Made by a program: the position numbers and the translations under genes. A stretch of 64,000 bases of DNA from positions 11,633,340 through 11,697,339 of the forward strand of contig OY294050.1 of the NCBI GenBank assembly GCA_958510825.1. Reading direction: 5' to 3'. How positions within the stretch are numbered: position 1 is the stretch's first letter; every line of letters begins with the position of its first letter. Under the pieces are notes generated by a model that was given only the letters and a program-made list of their open reading frames with translations, did no database searches and was not told the DNA's origin. This DNA is from Brachypterus glaber (Eukaryota > Arthropoda > Insecta > Coleoptera > Kateretidae). Shown one piece after another: positions 53,387 through 64,000 of the stretch.

Positions 53387-54839
53387 TATTTTTCCTTCTA
53401 AAACTATTAAAGCGTTTAAATAGAGCTCATAATTCAACTAACATGTTGATACTGCAGTATCCTGTGTATGTTATTTACCGCCCTTTTCTGTGGTTAATCC
53501 GTCCACCTCTACCTCCATTTAAACCTCGTCCTGCTATCTGCATAAACTATCTTTTATCCTTTCACAGGCAGCTGTTAAAGGGCTCCGCCACCTTAGATTC
53601 TCGCCTCATATACATACAAACTGTCTCATCTACCCTTTTGTCTTGAGTTTGACGCGAATAGTGTCCATATCGGGACGTAAATGACCCTTATTCCACTTTG
53701 AATGGCCGTTTGAAACAATATGTCTCGGCTATTAAGAACGACAGCGTACGGTCTAAGATAATTGCAGAAATATTTACATTACAAGAAGAACCCTAGACAA
53801 AGGACTTCAATTTACGGTTTATAGGTCTAGGATATTTTTATAATAGCTGGATTATAGTTTATATTCCTATTTAATATCCAGTTTAGTTTTCCTGTTAGGG
53901 GGAAATTTAAATTTTACGCAACCAACTTCCAACCAATTTCTCTTGATATAATATAATATAATAAAACATGTTTTTTCGTAAATTTTAGAAACTAAAAAAT
54001 GGTTTTAAAATTATTACTTTTTGTGATATCTGGCTCAATATTAATATTAAGCCACACTATTAACCCATAATATATTATGCGTTAGACAAATTCATTTGAA
54101 AATAAATATTTAATTTTGTTTTATTTTTAAAGATGTTTAAATGTTTTTGTCTCGTCAGCATGAGCACTATTTTTTACATTGTTTTTATTGACATAGGGGC
54201 AACTGTTGTCATATTTACGGCCACTGTCTGACTTACGTACACTTACCCTATTTCTTATTAAGAATTTTATGTTCAAGAAGAATTAAGCGTTCTATAAAGC
54301 ATACATAGACGTATGCGTATGCAGCAATAGTTTTTAATTTATTATTTATGCAATAAAGTTTAGAATAAATAAACGACCTAATATTTTGGTAAAATAGGCC
54401 TATAGGTTATAGGCTATTACAATAGGTTAATTATTCCGCGGTTTTGAATCTTTTACTGGATACAAGGTAAATAATTAACTGAAAATTGGCTGTGGTTAAC
54501 GTTAAACATACGATAATATTTGCATTGGCTATGTTGGCAATATCTACTGCGTTTCACAAACACTAGGTGCCAAATTGTTACTGAACGTAGTTTTAACGTT
54601 AAATTTTAGTAATTAGATTTTCTCATGGACCATGAAGTAATGTTATTAGAGTTTCTGTTGAACAGAGACTAAATAGCTGTAATTTTCTTCTATAATAACA
54701 TACAAACTGGTAAATTTTGATATTGGCAAGAAAAAAACAAGAAAAATATTTAAAATTTTTACACGACTAAAGCACAACTGTAGCTTGCCATATCACCACC
54801 GAAGCAGGTCTGGAGAATGGAGAAACACGCAGCATAGCA
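53387..54839. other. Non-coding, nothing recognised
   Basis: The open frame at 53377-53646 has Pro-rich low-complexity composition and no domain. The rest is A+T-rich. Confidence 0.4.
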
Positions 54840-54918
54840 GAGGTTATTTTAAATATATTGCCATCCAAATTAAGAAAAATTTATCTAGCTATCGTGGATA
54901 ACATGATACAGATGCGGG
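54840..54918 (+). pseudogene. Very short recombinase-like peptide remnant
   Basis: The frame reads AEVILNILPSKLRKIYLAIV and a further 8 residues to a stop. LPSKLRKIY parallels LPSKSRKVY at 51612. This may be a second relic of the same N-terminal domain. It is too short to be sure. Confidence 0.2.
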
Positions 54919-55789
54919 AGTAAAAGAGTAGGTTTAGTCCGCAAAAAAGAAAGTAAAATCACGTTCTAGTAATTTTTCCTAAGAAAGGAGTAGACACAAG
55001 TGAGAAAATATACTAAATTGTACTCTTCTAGCAGTATGACTACGAGGGGTTTAATAAATGCTGTGTATTTATGTGCAGTAAAATAATAGATATATTTTAT
55101 TGTCCATACCAAAAGTCTAGTCAGCTTTTCTTTAGTACATAATATTTTATGAGTAAATATTTTTCGTTTGTGCCGTTACAGTTTTCTATATTCGCAGAAA
55201 ATGTCATCTTTGTCTGTAAATACTGATTGGACACATCAAATGTTTTATTTGTCAGAAATATATTATCGTAATATGTACGTGATACATATATTTTACTGCT
55301 TTTGTGACAAAGCATAAAAATAAACTGCTAGAATCATAACGCTGTATCTACTTTCCACTAAAACAAATAGAAAATAAAATAGAAACAGCATTTTGTAAAA
55401 TATATATATGTAAATTTATTATTTTTTATTTGTTTAAGGTATGCATTTTAGGTGAGTTGTACACAATGCATCGTGAACTTTGTAGTCCAAATGTCTGTCT
55501 GTCAATAAAAGTAAAAGGTGAATTTGGTTTACCGTATCGTTTACATATCGAATATTCGGATTACCGTGACACTACTGTAATGGAATCAAATTGATTTCCG
55601 TTTTAAGTAAAAATGTTTTACTTAAAAAGACTAAATTATTTCAGATATTAAATAAATATTTTTTTAAGTATACTATAAAAAATAATGGGAAAAATACCAT
55701 ACGAATATTTTGAAATTTTTCATACATGTCATCCCCTATCTCACGTAACGACGTAACTGACAAAAGTTACAAAATATCAGTTAGGTCAC
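54919..55789. other. Non-coding, nothing recognised
   Basis: A+T-rich spacer without domain-bearing frames. Confidence 0.4.
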
Positions 55790-56020
55790 TAGGGAACGTT
55801 CAAGTAGTACGTAACGCAAATTGTACCAAAATCCACACACTTCATACCCCGGTTCCCGCGTTGTTAAAGGCTGTAGTGATTTTATATTTTAGCTACCCCC
55901 TAACATCCCCCTATTTCTTGGGGAGGGCTAGCCAAAACCTGAAATCTCTACAGCCTTTAATAATGCGAGAAATTGTGTATGAAGTGTATGAATTTTGGTA
56001 CAATTTGCGTTACGTAATAT
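55790..56020. mobile_element. MITE family E, near-palindromic copy
   Basis: The left end AGGGAACGTTCAAGTAGTAC / GTAACGCAAATTGTACCAAA and the right side GAATTTTGGTACAATTTGCG / TTACGTAATA are complementary. GGCTGTAGTGATTTTATATT mirrors GAAATCTCTACAGCC inside. The right outer TIR is worn. The open frame across it is not a gene. Confidence 0.7.
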
Positions 56021-56382
56021 AAAACTATTTTACCAAATTATTTAGAGTGTAATATTTTCTTAAGTAATTATTTCTCTGTGTGTACAATCCTTGTACGATA
56101 AATAACTATTTACAGTGCTTAAACGAATAAAGTCGGGGAAAATATCTCTGGTGTTTCAGGCAATAAAACTTGATTCGAACATAGGCTCTATTTACGAGGG
56201 AACTGTCCTTTTCCGATAACGATTCCTCAGGTATAAAATGTTGTTATTGCCTTTTTCTTATTGCCCCGTTTAATCTCATCCACGGTTTATGTATTTTTAT
56301 TGATTTTTCACACTTTTCTTCCTCTCTTTATAGCTATCTAGACTATGTTACAAAGATATTAATTAGAAATAATCTGTGAAAA
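56021..56382. other. Non-coding, nothing recognised
   Basis: Spacer between two MITEs. Confidence 0.4.
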
Positions 56383-56970
56383 TATACCGGTTGTAACAAG
56401 ACCAAGGTACACCACCTTTTTTTCTGTATTTTAAAAGTTAGGAATTCCAAATTTGGAATATATTGTTGCCATAAAAAGTCAACTTTTAACGTAAAAGTCA
56501 CTTCCGGTTTAGCCGGTAATGACACCAACTTTCGATTTTTAAATGGGACACCCGACATATTTTTACATATTTCAATTCTACGGTTCATTCAATGATACCA
56601 AAAAAGTGACATTTTAAATTTCAAAAAAAGTTTTTTTTAACTAAGGTTACTTAGAGTAATTTTAAGTTATCATGGCCTACCTGACAAAAAATAAAAAATA
56701 AATAAACAAAAATTTAACATTTAAAATGTCACTTTTTTGGTATTATTGTACTCAGAATAAAGCCTAGAATTGAAATATGTAAATATATATATATAGTCTG
56801 TCCCATTAAAAAATCGAAAGTTGGTGTCATTTCCTGTTGAACCAGATGTGACTTCAATGTACTTTTTATGTTAAAAGTTAACCTTTTATGGCAATAAGAG
56901 AATTTAAAATCTTTGACTTTTAAAACAAAGAAAAAAAGGGGGTTGCCTTAGTCTTGTTACACCCGGTATA
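56383..56970. mobile_element. 588-bp palindromic MITE, family P
   Basis: The ends are TATACCGGTTGTAACAAGAC and the complement of TATACCGGGTGTAACAAGAC. The arms of about 260 bp remain complementary through CCATAAAAAGTCAACTTTTA, CACTTCCGGTTTAGCCGG, ACACCAACTTTCGATTTTTA and ATACCAAAAAAGTGACATTT. The ~75 bp centre is unique. No transposase. Confidence 0.8.
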
Positions 56971-58188
56971 ATGCTTCACATTCTATAGTAAACCCATCGT
57001 ATTTTTAAGTAGCCTATAGTATATTAAAGTACTAGTTTCATAAAATGTGTTATTAAACGAGTGCTTTATACAATTTTTTCTATTTTGCTCCAAAATTTAA
57101 AAAAACTTACATTTATATTGATGACTGATTTAGGGATTTTTGTTTTGGATTGGCATTACAGTTTACACCATGTTTAAAATTCTAAGAACAAATGATATTT
57201 TGATATATTTTATAGTCATCTCTTCTCTTTTTTACTGCAATTAACCAAGACACAATTTTAACATGGTAAAAATAACCTAAACACAAAATTTTGTAGAAAA
57301 TTCAACTTTAAAGCGACATTGACATTTGCACGGAAAACGTCAAGCGATATGCCAGGTCTGTTGCCAACCCAAAAGAACAAAAGTACCTCTTATGGGCCTA
57401 TAAGGACACGCAAGATGCGTGTGATTATGAGCTTATAAGATTCACAAAATAGAAAAATTTAATTAAATTGTATTGTAATATTTCTAATTTTTAAATGGCG
57501 ATCCCTATATTGTTTTTTTAATGGATTTTTTTCAATTTTTATATGATTAACAGTAACTGAAGTAATTTTTCCTAAAAAAATACACTCATCTATATGCATA
57601 CTACATACATATGTATGAGTATACATACGTATGTAGTCCGTCCTTAAATGGATCACCCGGGGTGATATTTTTATTATTAGGATATAACGAAAACAACAAA
57701 TTTTGTTTCAACAAAACCAAACTCAATTAAAATTTGCAGGTATACCAAAAAATAAAAAACAAAATGAATTAAGTCATTAATAACTTTAATATAAAGAATT
57801 ATAATTTCTGAGCGTGAATAACGAATTCTTGTATTAAAAAAAACTCCGAATAAAAAGTAGAAATATTTTGTGAAGAAATCCAATCATTGAAATCATATTA
57901 ATCATGCCGAAAAGGCATATCGGTAAAGATGACAGAACTACAAAAGAAGTTTAACTAGCCGTGAAGCCTGATTCATCTTATAAAGTATACTCTTCACATT
58001 GTGAAGCTCAACAGAAACTTAAAGACTGCTATACAAAGGTATAAGGTCCAAAACTTCAAACCAAATCGGTATGTAATACATAGCAGTATGTAATACATAG
58101 TATGTATACCGACAATACAATGCAGTATAGTCGTATTATAATAGTCGTATAGTCTTTTCCAAAACAACTTTACACTACCCTTCTCTCC
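56971..58188. other. Non-coding; small palindromes
   Basis: CATACATATGTATG near 57605, TACATACGTATGTA near 57623 and ATCACCCCGGGTGAT-like sequence near 57650 are local palindromes. Minus-strand frames at 57459-57883 have no domain. Confidence 0.4.
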
Positions 58189-58797
58189 TTAGGAAACGTT
58201 CAAGTATTATGTGTCATGATCTGCATATTTTGATTGGTGTGAAAATTTTTAAAATAATATTGCTTTAATTATAGCGCAAATACATTCTGCCTTCACGAGA
58301 TTTGCAAAGTCCGGCTTGTTCTACATTAGATCGGACCCTTTTCGGTGACCCTTGTCGGATAAGTTAAAAGTTGACTTATAATTTTAATTGTGTAAACAAA
58401 TATAATTTATTGTTAAAATGATCGTTTAAAATGTCAAAACTCATGAAAAGATTCAGATATTATTCAGTATTACTTAGAGTGTCTCCATGTCAATTTCAAA
58501 ACTGAAAATGTAGTTTCTATGAAAAATAATTTTGAGAATTATTCTTGAATTAAAAATAGTTTTTTAAAACTTAGAAAAATTTTGAGACTTGTAATATCAG
58601 ACTTAAAAAAAATATTGGACACTTATAAATATTATTAGTATGAACACTGATAGAAATTTTGACGAATATTAATGAACTTTGAAAAATGGAGTGTTACGCC
58701 CATGTTAATGGTATAGGAAAATAGCGTTACAGGGGGAGGGGGTGGGGGTCCATAATGATTAAAATTTGCGTTACGTAATACTTGAACCTTCCCTTAC
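58189..58797. mobile_element. 609-bp element with family E termini
   Basis: The left end TTAGGAAACGTTCAAGTATT and the right end AAATTTGCGTTACGTAATAC / TTGAACCTTCCCTTA are inverted versions of the E terminus. The interior is non-coding and differs from the other E copies, so this is a longer family member. Confidence 0.6.
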
Positions 58798-59084
58798 TTA
58801 AAACGACCTAAATAACAATTTATTGAAATTTTAGGACGTTTTGCGTTTGAAAACTCATTAATTCTAAACATAAGAAAATTAATTTAAGTGATTCTGACAA
58901 TATCTCCGTTATTTTAAAAGATACTTAATTCAAAAAACATATTAAATGGGACCTAAAGTACTTTTAAATACCACACCCTCATTAACTCACCCCCTTGGAA
59001 CCACCCGAAGCTCATTTTTTTCAAATAGCAGCCGCATATTTTTTTTTAATGATTTTAAAAGCACTTTAAATTCTGAATTTAATT
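58798..59084. other. Non-coding, nothing recognised
   Basis: A short frame at 58946-59167 runs into repeat F and is unsupported. Confidence 0.4.
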
Positions 59085-59513
59085 TTAAAATTATTTATTT
59101 ATATAATATAATTTGTACTATATTATTATTTTTGGTTCATTTTGACTTGGTAGGAAAATTTATTTAAATAAAGAAAGAAAAAAAAATATATTTATAAGAT
59201 AAAATTAAAAACCTAATTTTAAATAAACAACATAAACATAAAGTTAAAAAAAAAATAAAAAAAAATTGCAATGGGTAAACCCTATTCTTTTCTTTATTTC
59301 GTACTTACAGACATAGCGTAGTTTTTAAGCCGCCTAATTTTAAATTGACACGGAAAAATCACATTGCATTTTACCAACTTGTCCTCTCGGATTTAGGGCT
59401 TAAAAGAGGTACTGAGGTACGCGGAAAGCCGCAGTTAGTCGGAGCGGGTAGAAATCACAAATTGCTTACTATCCAGGAGTAAAATCTAAGCCGTGACTGC
59501 AACTAAGGGTTAA
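59085..59513 (+). mobile_element. Repeat F copy 2, piggyBac-like right terminus
   Basis: Matches 32150-32541 with a ~40-bp extra block near 59345. It ends CTGCAACTAAGGG followed by TTAA (59510-59513), the same AGGG|TTAA edge as copy 1. The left end is not defined. Confidence 0.5.
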
Positions 59514-60583
59514 TTACTTTAAAAAAATCTTCCGAAACGTTAAGATTAAAAGTTTATGTCTTTTTCCTTTAAACTGAATTTTTTTTAATAAAATGAATAA
59601 TTTTAATAAAATGAAAGTAAACTCTTCTCAAAGCACTGCGAGGAGTAAAACAATCGTGGTTGGCTACGCTAAAGCTCGGGCGCCACCTGTGGGTGGTCTA
59701 TATGAAGCCGCAACAATGCTAATAATATTGGTTTTTAAACCTTTCTATTGATATATTCATTAAATTATTTTGACTACTGTTCGATTGTTGGACTATTTTT
59801 CGTAAAGGCACCCTATGGAGATCATAAGCCTATTGTATTTTAACAATACCTTGTTTATTATTACTTAAGTAACTTTATTTTAAAGTATTATTTTTTTGAA
59901 TAAAGTTTATCTAAATTGTTAAAATTTCATCCTTACCCTCCAGGGTGTCACAATTGTGACTTTACTTCTTTATTTTTTCTTTAATACAATATTAATCCAA
60001 ATTACTTTTATAGACTAAGGAAAAAAAACTCGGGCAAAAACTAAAAAAAAAAAAATGGTTCATTTTTTATTTATTTTTTCTTCTTTTTAGGCATAGAAAA
60101 TATAAAAAAACACAATTAAATCAAAAAATACCGCTGCCAACAAAATAATTAAAAGCCCTGGGTTCATTTAAATCTAAAAACAAAAAACCAAAAATTAGGG
60201 AACGTTCAAGTATTACGTAACGCAAATTTTGATCATTTTGGTTTCTTTTTACGCAAAACGAAAAATAAATTGAAAAAATATGTTTTTGAAAAAAATTGCC
60301 CCAATTCGACTTTTACCAAAAACAATCCCAGCCTAGAACTTTGGATAATCATCCTGTGGTCCAAATTTCAAGTCTTTAGCCCGAAGCTTTCCCGGACACA
60401 CAGACCGACAGAACCACAGACCGACAGAAACATTTTTTTTTTGACGGAAATCATATTTTTTTTGAATTTTTTTTACTAAAGCAAGACTTTCCTTGAGGAA
60501 AGTAATATCTTTAGCTTAGTCTCGGGAGGGTAAGGGTTAAAGGAATCGCTAATAGCGATTACACCGGCCCACAAAGAATAAAG
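59514..60583. repeat. Non-coding; possible element 59931-60535 with E end and CAGA-type run inside
   Basis: CCTTACCCTCC (59931-59941) and GGAGGGTAAGG (60525-60535) are exact inverted ends of a ~605 bp stretch. Within it a family E left end starts at 60197 (AGGGAACGTTCAAGTATTAC), and CCAAATTTCAAGTCTTTAGC plus an ACAGACCGACAGA run follow at 60360-60430. AATCGCTAATAGCGATT at 60544-60560 is a perfect small hairpin. Confidence 0.4.
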
Positions 60584-60842
60584 AAGTTGTCTGTGCCGGG
60601 GTTGAAACCCCTCTATTCTTATGTGTTTTGGGATGCTGACCAAAAACCTTTCATAAAAAAGTCACTTCATGGGCTCATTTTTTTGCTACACTGAAATTGC
60701 AAATGAAATTTTTACCATTTTATACGGTTTTTTATTGTAGCAAAAAAATGAGTCCATGATTTGCCTTTTTTATGGCAGATTCGTGTTCAGCATCCCAAAA
60801 TACATAAGAATAGGTATGTCTCAACCTCAGCAAAGACAACTT
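60584..60842. repeat. Foldback with ~105-bp arms, family O
   Basis: AAGTTGTCTGTGCCGGGGTT, CTATTCTTATGTGTTTTGGG and CTTCATGGGCTCATTTTTTT on the left mirror the right side (AAAAAAATGAGTCCATGATT, CATCCCAAAATACATAAGAA, CAGCAAAGACAACTT). A third partial unit (GTTGACTGTGCTGGGGTTGA) begins at 60872. Confidence 0.75.
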
Positions 60843-61809
60843 TTTTTGTGGAATTTTATAGAAAGAAAAAAAAGTTGACTGTGCTGGGGTTGAGACCCAC
60901 CACTTATTCAGGGGTGCTCCTAAGCGATTTTATTGTGGGGAGGGGTGGGGCAAAAAAAAATCCCAACTTCTGATAGAGAAATTTCCCAACTAAAAAAAAA
61001 AAAAAATACTAAAAAAGAAAAAAAAGGTCCTTACCTTTTAAAAAAAAACTATGTCCTTTTGTACAATTGTAATAAATTAATTGTAATTAAATTAAAATCT
61101 TCACCACTTTGTTTATATCTTCTAAGCCCAGCAACGAATCATTTTACGCACTTGTTACTTAAATAATAAAAAATATATATTATCAGAAAAAGTTACAAAA
61201 CCGTTACAAAAAAGTTTTATAATTAAAGCACGGAATTAAAGTAAACCTTTAGGTACAAATTAGTTTTCGACTTTTTTAATTTATTTAACCGATTAATTTA
61301 TTCAAGATGATAATTAACATTGAATTTTTTTAACATAGAATATTTTAATTTATTTTATATCCTAAAAAAATTAACAATGGAGTTTTACATGTACCTGAAC
61401 TATGCATACTTAGAAGTTATAATAAAAAAATGACTAGAATAAAAATGGTCGAATGAACAATTATACACAGTATGTAAATTATTTTGGTTTATTTTTTTTT
61501 ACCATATTGTTATAGCTTTATTTTTGCTTTACTGCCATAAAGGAATAGTAAAAACTAGTGTGGCTTCTTAATAGTTATTTGCGCTCCTAGTAGAGGTAAG
61601 TGATTTTTTTGTGTGGGGTCATATTTTGTGGCCTGAGCTGAGGTCCATAAACACGACCGAAGACAGAAAAAAACTAACTTAGGATTAGCGCATTACGTTT
61701 TTTCTCACTACCAAGAAATTAAAATCTTATTTTATTAATAATATTTTTGACATTTATATGACAATTCAAGAAATCATTTTTTTATGGAATAACTTTAAAA
61801 AATCATAAA
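60843..61809. other. Non-coding, nothing recognised
   Basis: Frames at 60761-61166 cross poly-A and foldback sequence and are not supported. Confidence 0.4.
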
Positions 61810-62030
61810 TAGTAGTCTTGTGTCTAGATCTCCGCCTGCGGTAAGTGTAGGATACTTGGTGTCCTTGGGCTGTTAATCGTTTTTTCTGTCTTTAGTTACG
61901 GTTTTGGTTGTATTAATTTTATCTATCACTAAGTGTGCTCGATATAGTACTTTCCATTACTGTACTGTTGACTTTTTGATTAAGTAATATCAACTTGCCT
62001 AGTTGGTAGTGAGAAAACCTATTTTTTGTA
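61810..62030 (+). repeat. Dispersed repeat family H, copy 3
   Basis: The fullest copy: GTCTTGTGTCTAGATCTCCG through TCGTTTTTTCTGTCTTTAGT, CACTAAGTGTGCTCGATATA and TTTTTGATTAAGTAATATCA to GGTAGTGAGAA. Confidence 0.6.
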
Positions 62031-62045
62031 TACATAAATGTTTTA

Positions 62046-62386
62046 TATTTTATCCAATACATACATATAATAAGACAATTACCAGCTTTATTTTAAATAG
62101 ATAAACTCAATAATAACCCCCGAGTGGTTTTTACTTTATTAAGTGGATAATTATTTATATTACCCACTCAACTGTCACTTGTCAAATTATTTTCTTGTAA
62201 ATGTCATTAAAATTTTTAATAAAAATATGAATTCCTAAGCTATTTATTGGATAAAACCTTGTATGGCACTCATAGGTAAACCGATATTGCCCTCTCGAAA
62301 ATTAACCTGCTTGGCTGACGCCTCGTTTGGTTAATTTTCTCATGGGAAATATCTTACTTTACCCACTTGTACCATAAATAACTATT
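62046..62386 (-). mobile_element. Snap-back element family A, copy 4
   Basis: The most complete copy. The hairpin at 62272-62366 pairs GGTAAACCGATATTGCCC and CGAAAATTAACCTGC with their partners across TTGGCTGACGCCTCG. The outer edge ACCATAAATAACTATT and inner blocks match the other copies. Confidence 0.75.
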
Positions 62387-63560
62387 ATTTATTTTATGGC
62401 TTTTTTAATTTTGATTGTAGCACTTTTTATATATTTGTGTATTAACTTATTTCTAAACTTTTTTATTTACTATATATTGACTGTATAAAAAATAAAAAAA
62501 AACGATTTTTTGAAACCAATAATCAGAATAACCCCTTAAAAGAAATAACTAACATGCACACAAAAAAAAAGCTAAAATCCTATATTTATAAACTTTTTTT
62601 GAAAATATAAAAATGGCCACCAAATGTTCAGCCAAAACAGAAAACAAATCAAAGTAATCTGGTTCGAAGCCAAAACTTTGATACTCATAAATATGCAAAT
62701 CTTTGACGAACTATATCGATTTGTAACCTTAGGTGATTGAAACCTACAATTTGTTCTCTTAGATATTCATCAACATTCCGTCTTTCTGAGATTATGAAAC
62801 GCAGACGTATACGATTTGCATACACAGAGAAAAAATATCAATGCAAATAAGACTTTTGTGTACAATTTTCTTTGTACAAGCTCAACAAATAACAATAAGT
62901 TTGCGAGTGATATTGAGTAAATTTTCTTACTATTTCCTTTTCAACTTTTCAATTTTGGTGGAAAGGTAACAACGCACTGTGTAATAATTTCTCACCAATT
63001 ACTTATTAATTAATTTTTAATTTTCACTATCCCTACTTAATTCGCCTAATTTTCAACAGTAATATCCTTGGTGCAAGTCAAATTATTGACAGTTTTGTTT
63101 TGTTAGGTATATGAAAAGTATTTTGCTTGAAAATTGTTCGGGTGCATTAAATACACTAGAAAAATTTCCTTAAAGCAAACTGTACTAAAAATTTACATTT
63201 ATAAAAGGATAAATCGTATTAAATTTAAAAAAATCCACCAAATAATGAACTTTTAGTTAGAAGAAAACGTGCTAGCATGCTATATTAACTTAATTTTTTC
63301 ATACCTTTATCAAAATGGTCAATAATACCAAATTCAAAAAAAAAAAAATTTAAAAATTTAGTCACTTAAAAATTTTAAATATCCCATTCAAATTTAATTA
63401 AGTTTAACTTAATATCAGGAAAAAGCTACAGCTACAACTTGTTTTGGTACAGTATCAGTGATATAATATTACTTTAGATTTCCAAATTGGCTTCTTTTTT
63501 TTTAAATCAGTATTGTGAATAAAATAAGTCCTGCGAAATCTTAAATAACAATATAGTACA
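62387..63560. other. Non-coding, nothing recognised
   Basis: A+T-rich sequence. The LINE fragment may begin somewhere before 63561, but no coding similarity is visible. Confidence 0.4.
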
Positions 63561-64000
63561 TTTCTAACCAAAGAAAATAATATTTACACTTTGAGATCAG
63601 ATATACATAATTATTATAGCAGAAATCGAAATAATTTAAATGTTCAATATCTTCGGTTACTGTCGAGTCGATTTAGCGAAAATTATTACGCTCCCACATT
63701 TTTCAATAAATTACCAGAGAATATTAGACAACTACCTATTAAAGTTTTTAAAAGTAAAATTAAGGCGTTCTTGGTGAGGAAAGCATTTTATAGTTATGAT
63801 GAATTTTTACAGCTGGAAATTAATGATCTCGATTTTTAATCCTATATTGTCTTATTTTAATTTTATTAATCTTTCTGTAATGTGATATGTTTGAAACATT
63901 TTCATATTTTTTATTTTTTATATTTATATAATTACTGTTATATTTTACTACTGACTTGTGTAAACGTTTGTATTAGCATGCAATAAAATTATCTAAACAT
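63561..64000 (+). mobile_element. 3' end of a second LINE (RT C-terminus and 3' UTR)
   Basis: The in-frame reading FLTKENNIYTLRSDIHNYYS (from 63561) continues RNRNNLNVQYLRLLSSRFSE, NYYAPTFFNKLPENIRQLPI and ends DEFLQLEINDLDF at the stop 63837-63839. 'HNY-TRN..NL......FNKLPE.I' is the usual C-terminus of jockey/CR1-type reverse transcriptases. The catalytic RT domain is absent, so the copy is strongly 5'-truncated. GCATGCAATAAAATT near 63978 looks like a polyadenylation signal, and the 3' end may lie beyond the window. The fragment differs from the LINE at 22227. Confidence 0.8.

Noticed and set aside
56343..56588. 81-codon minus frame
   Set aside because: It lies within the left arm of the palindromic MITE P and has no domain.

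Overview
The window looks like a piece of a large, strongly A+T-rich animal genome, most likely an insect. The support is a Penelope-like element with a GIY-YIG endonuclease, fragments of two or three non-LTR retrotransposon lineages (one with the RNase H / Cys-rich tail typical of insect R1/I/jockey-type elements), a tRNA-derived SINE with an (AAAC)n tail, an animal-type Crypton tyrosine recombinase, and many long-inverted-repeat MITEs. I cannot name the species. I found no intact host gene. The window reads as intergenic or intronic DNA built almost entirely from old and young mobile elements.

Layout. 0-9 kb: dispersed repeats, including two copies of a 300-350 bp snap-back family (4325-4645, 5966-6266; two more at 26803-27090 and 62046-62386) and a damaged long-TIR element (7652-8248). 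9.1-9.8 kb: a 5'-truncated LINE tail with a 13-bp target-site duplication. 10.5-11 kb: two related hairpins followed by a ~107 bp Penelope-derived insert with a hammerhead-like fold. 13-17 kb: long-inverted-repeat MITEs. 17.75-18.15 kb: a 400-bp palindrome made of TGGATATCCA-like modules. 18.5-20.25 kb: a 730-bp direct duplication, followed by a MITE and a decayed exon-like ORF. 22.2-24.1 kb (minus): a LINE with a long open reverse transcriptase ORF. 25-32 kb: a retroposon tail, a tRNA-Thr-like SINE head, modular repeats and microsatellites. 33.4-34.4 kb: a decayed Penelope-like GIY-YIG domain with its own hammerhead-like motif downstream. 37.9-39.6 kb (minus): a Crypton with an open recombinase ORF and the full catalytic tetrad. 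39.7-40 and 43.7-44 kb: two SINE copies. 47.6-48.5 kb: a second Penelope-like fragment with hammerhead motif, then a MITE nested in an older repeat. 51-60 kb: recombinase-like remnants and several long-TIR MITEs. 63.56 kb to the end: the 3' end of another LINE.

The most interesting signals are (i) hammerhead-ribozyme-like folds downstream of two unrelated Penelope-like endonuclease fragments, conserved in stem architecture though not in sequence; (ii) the open Crypton with a flanking palindrome and a 13-bp direct repeat; (iii) the palindrome-of-palindromes at 17.75-18.15 kb; and (iv) the four-copy snap-back family. All calls come from reading the sequence. No database search or folding program was run.
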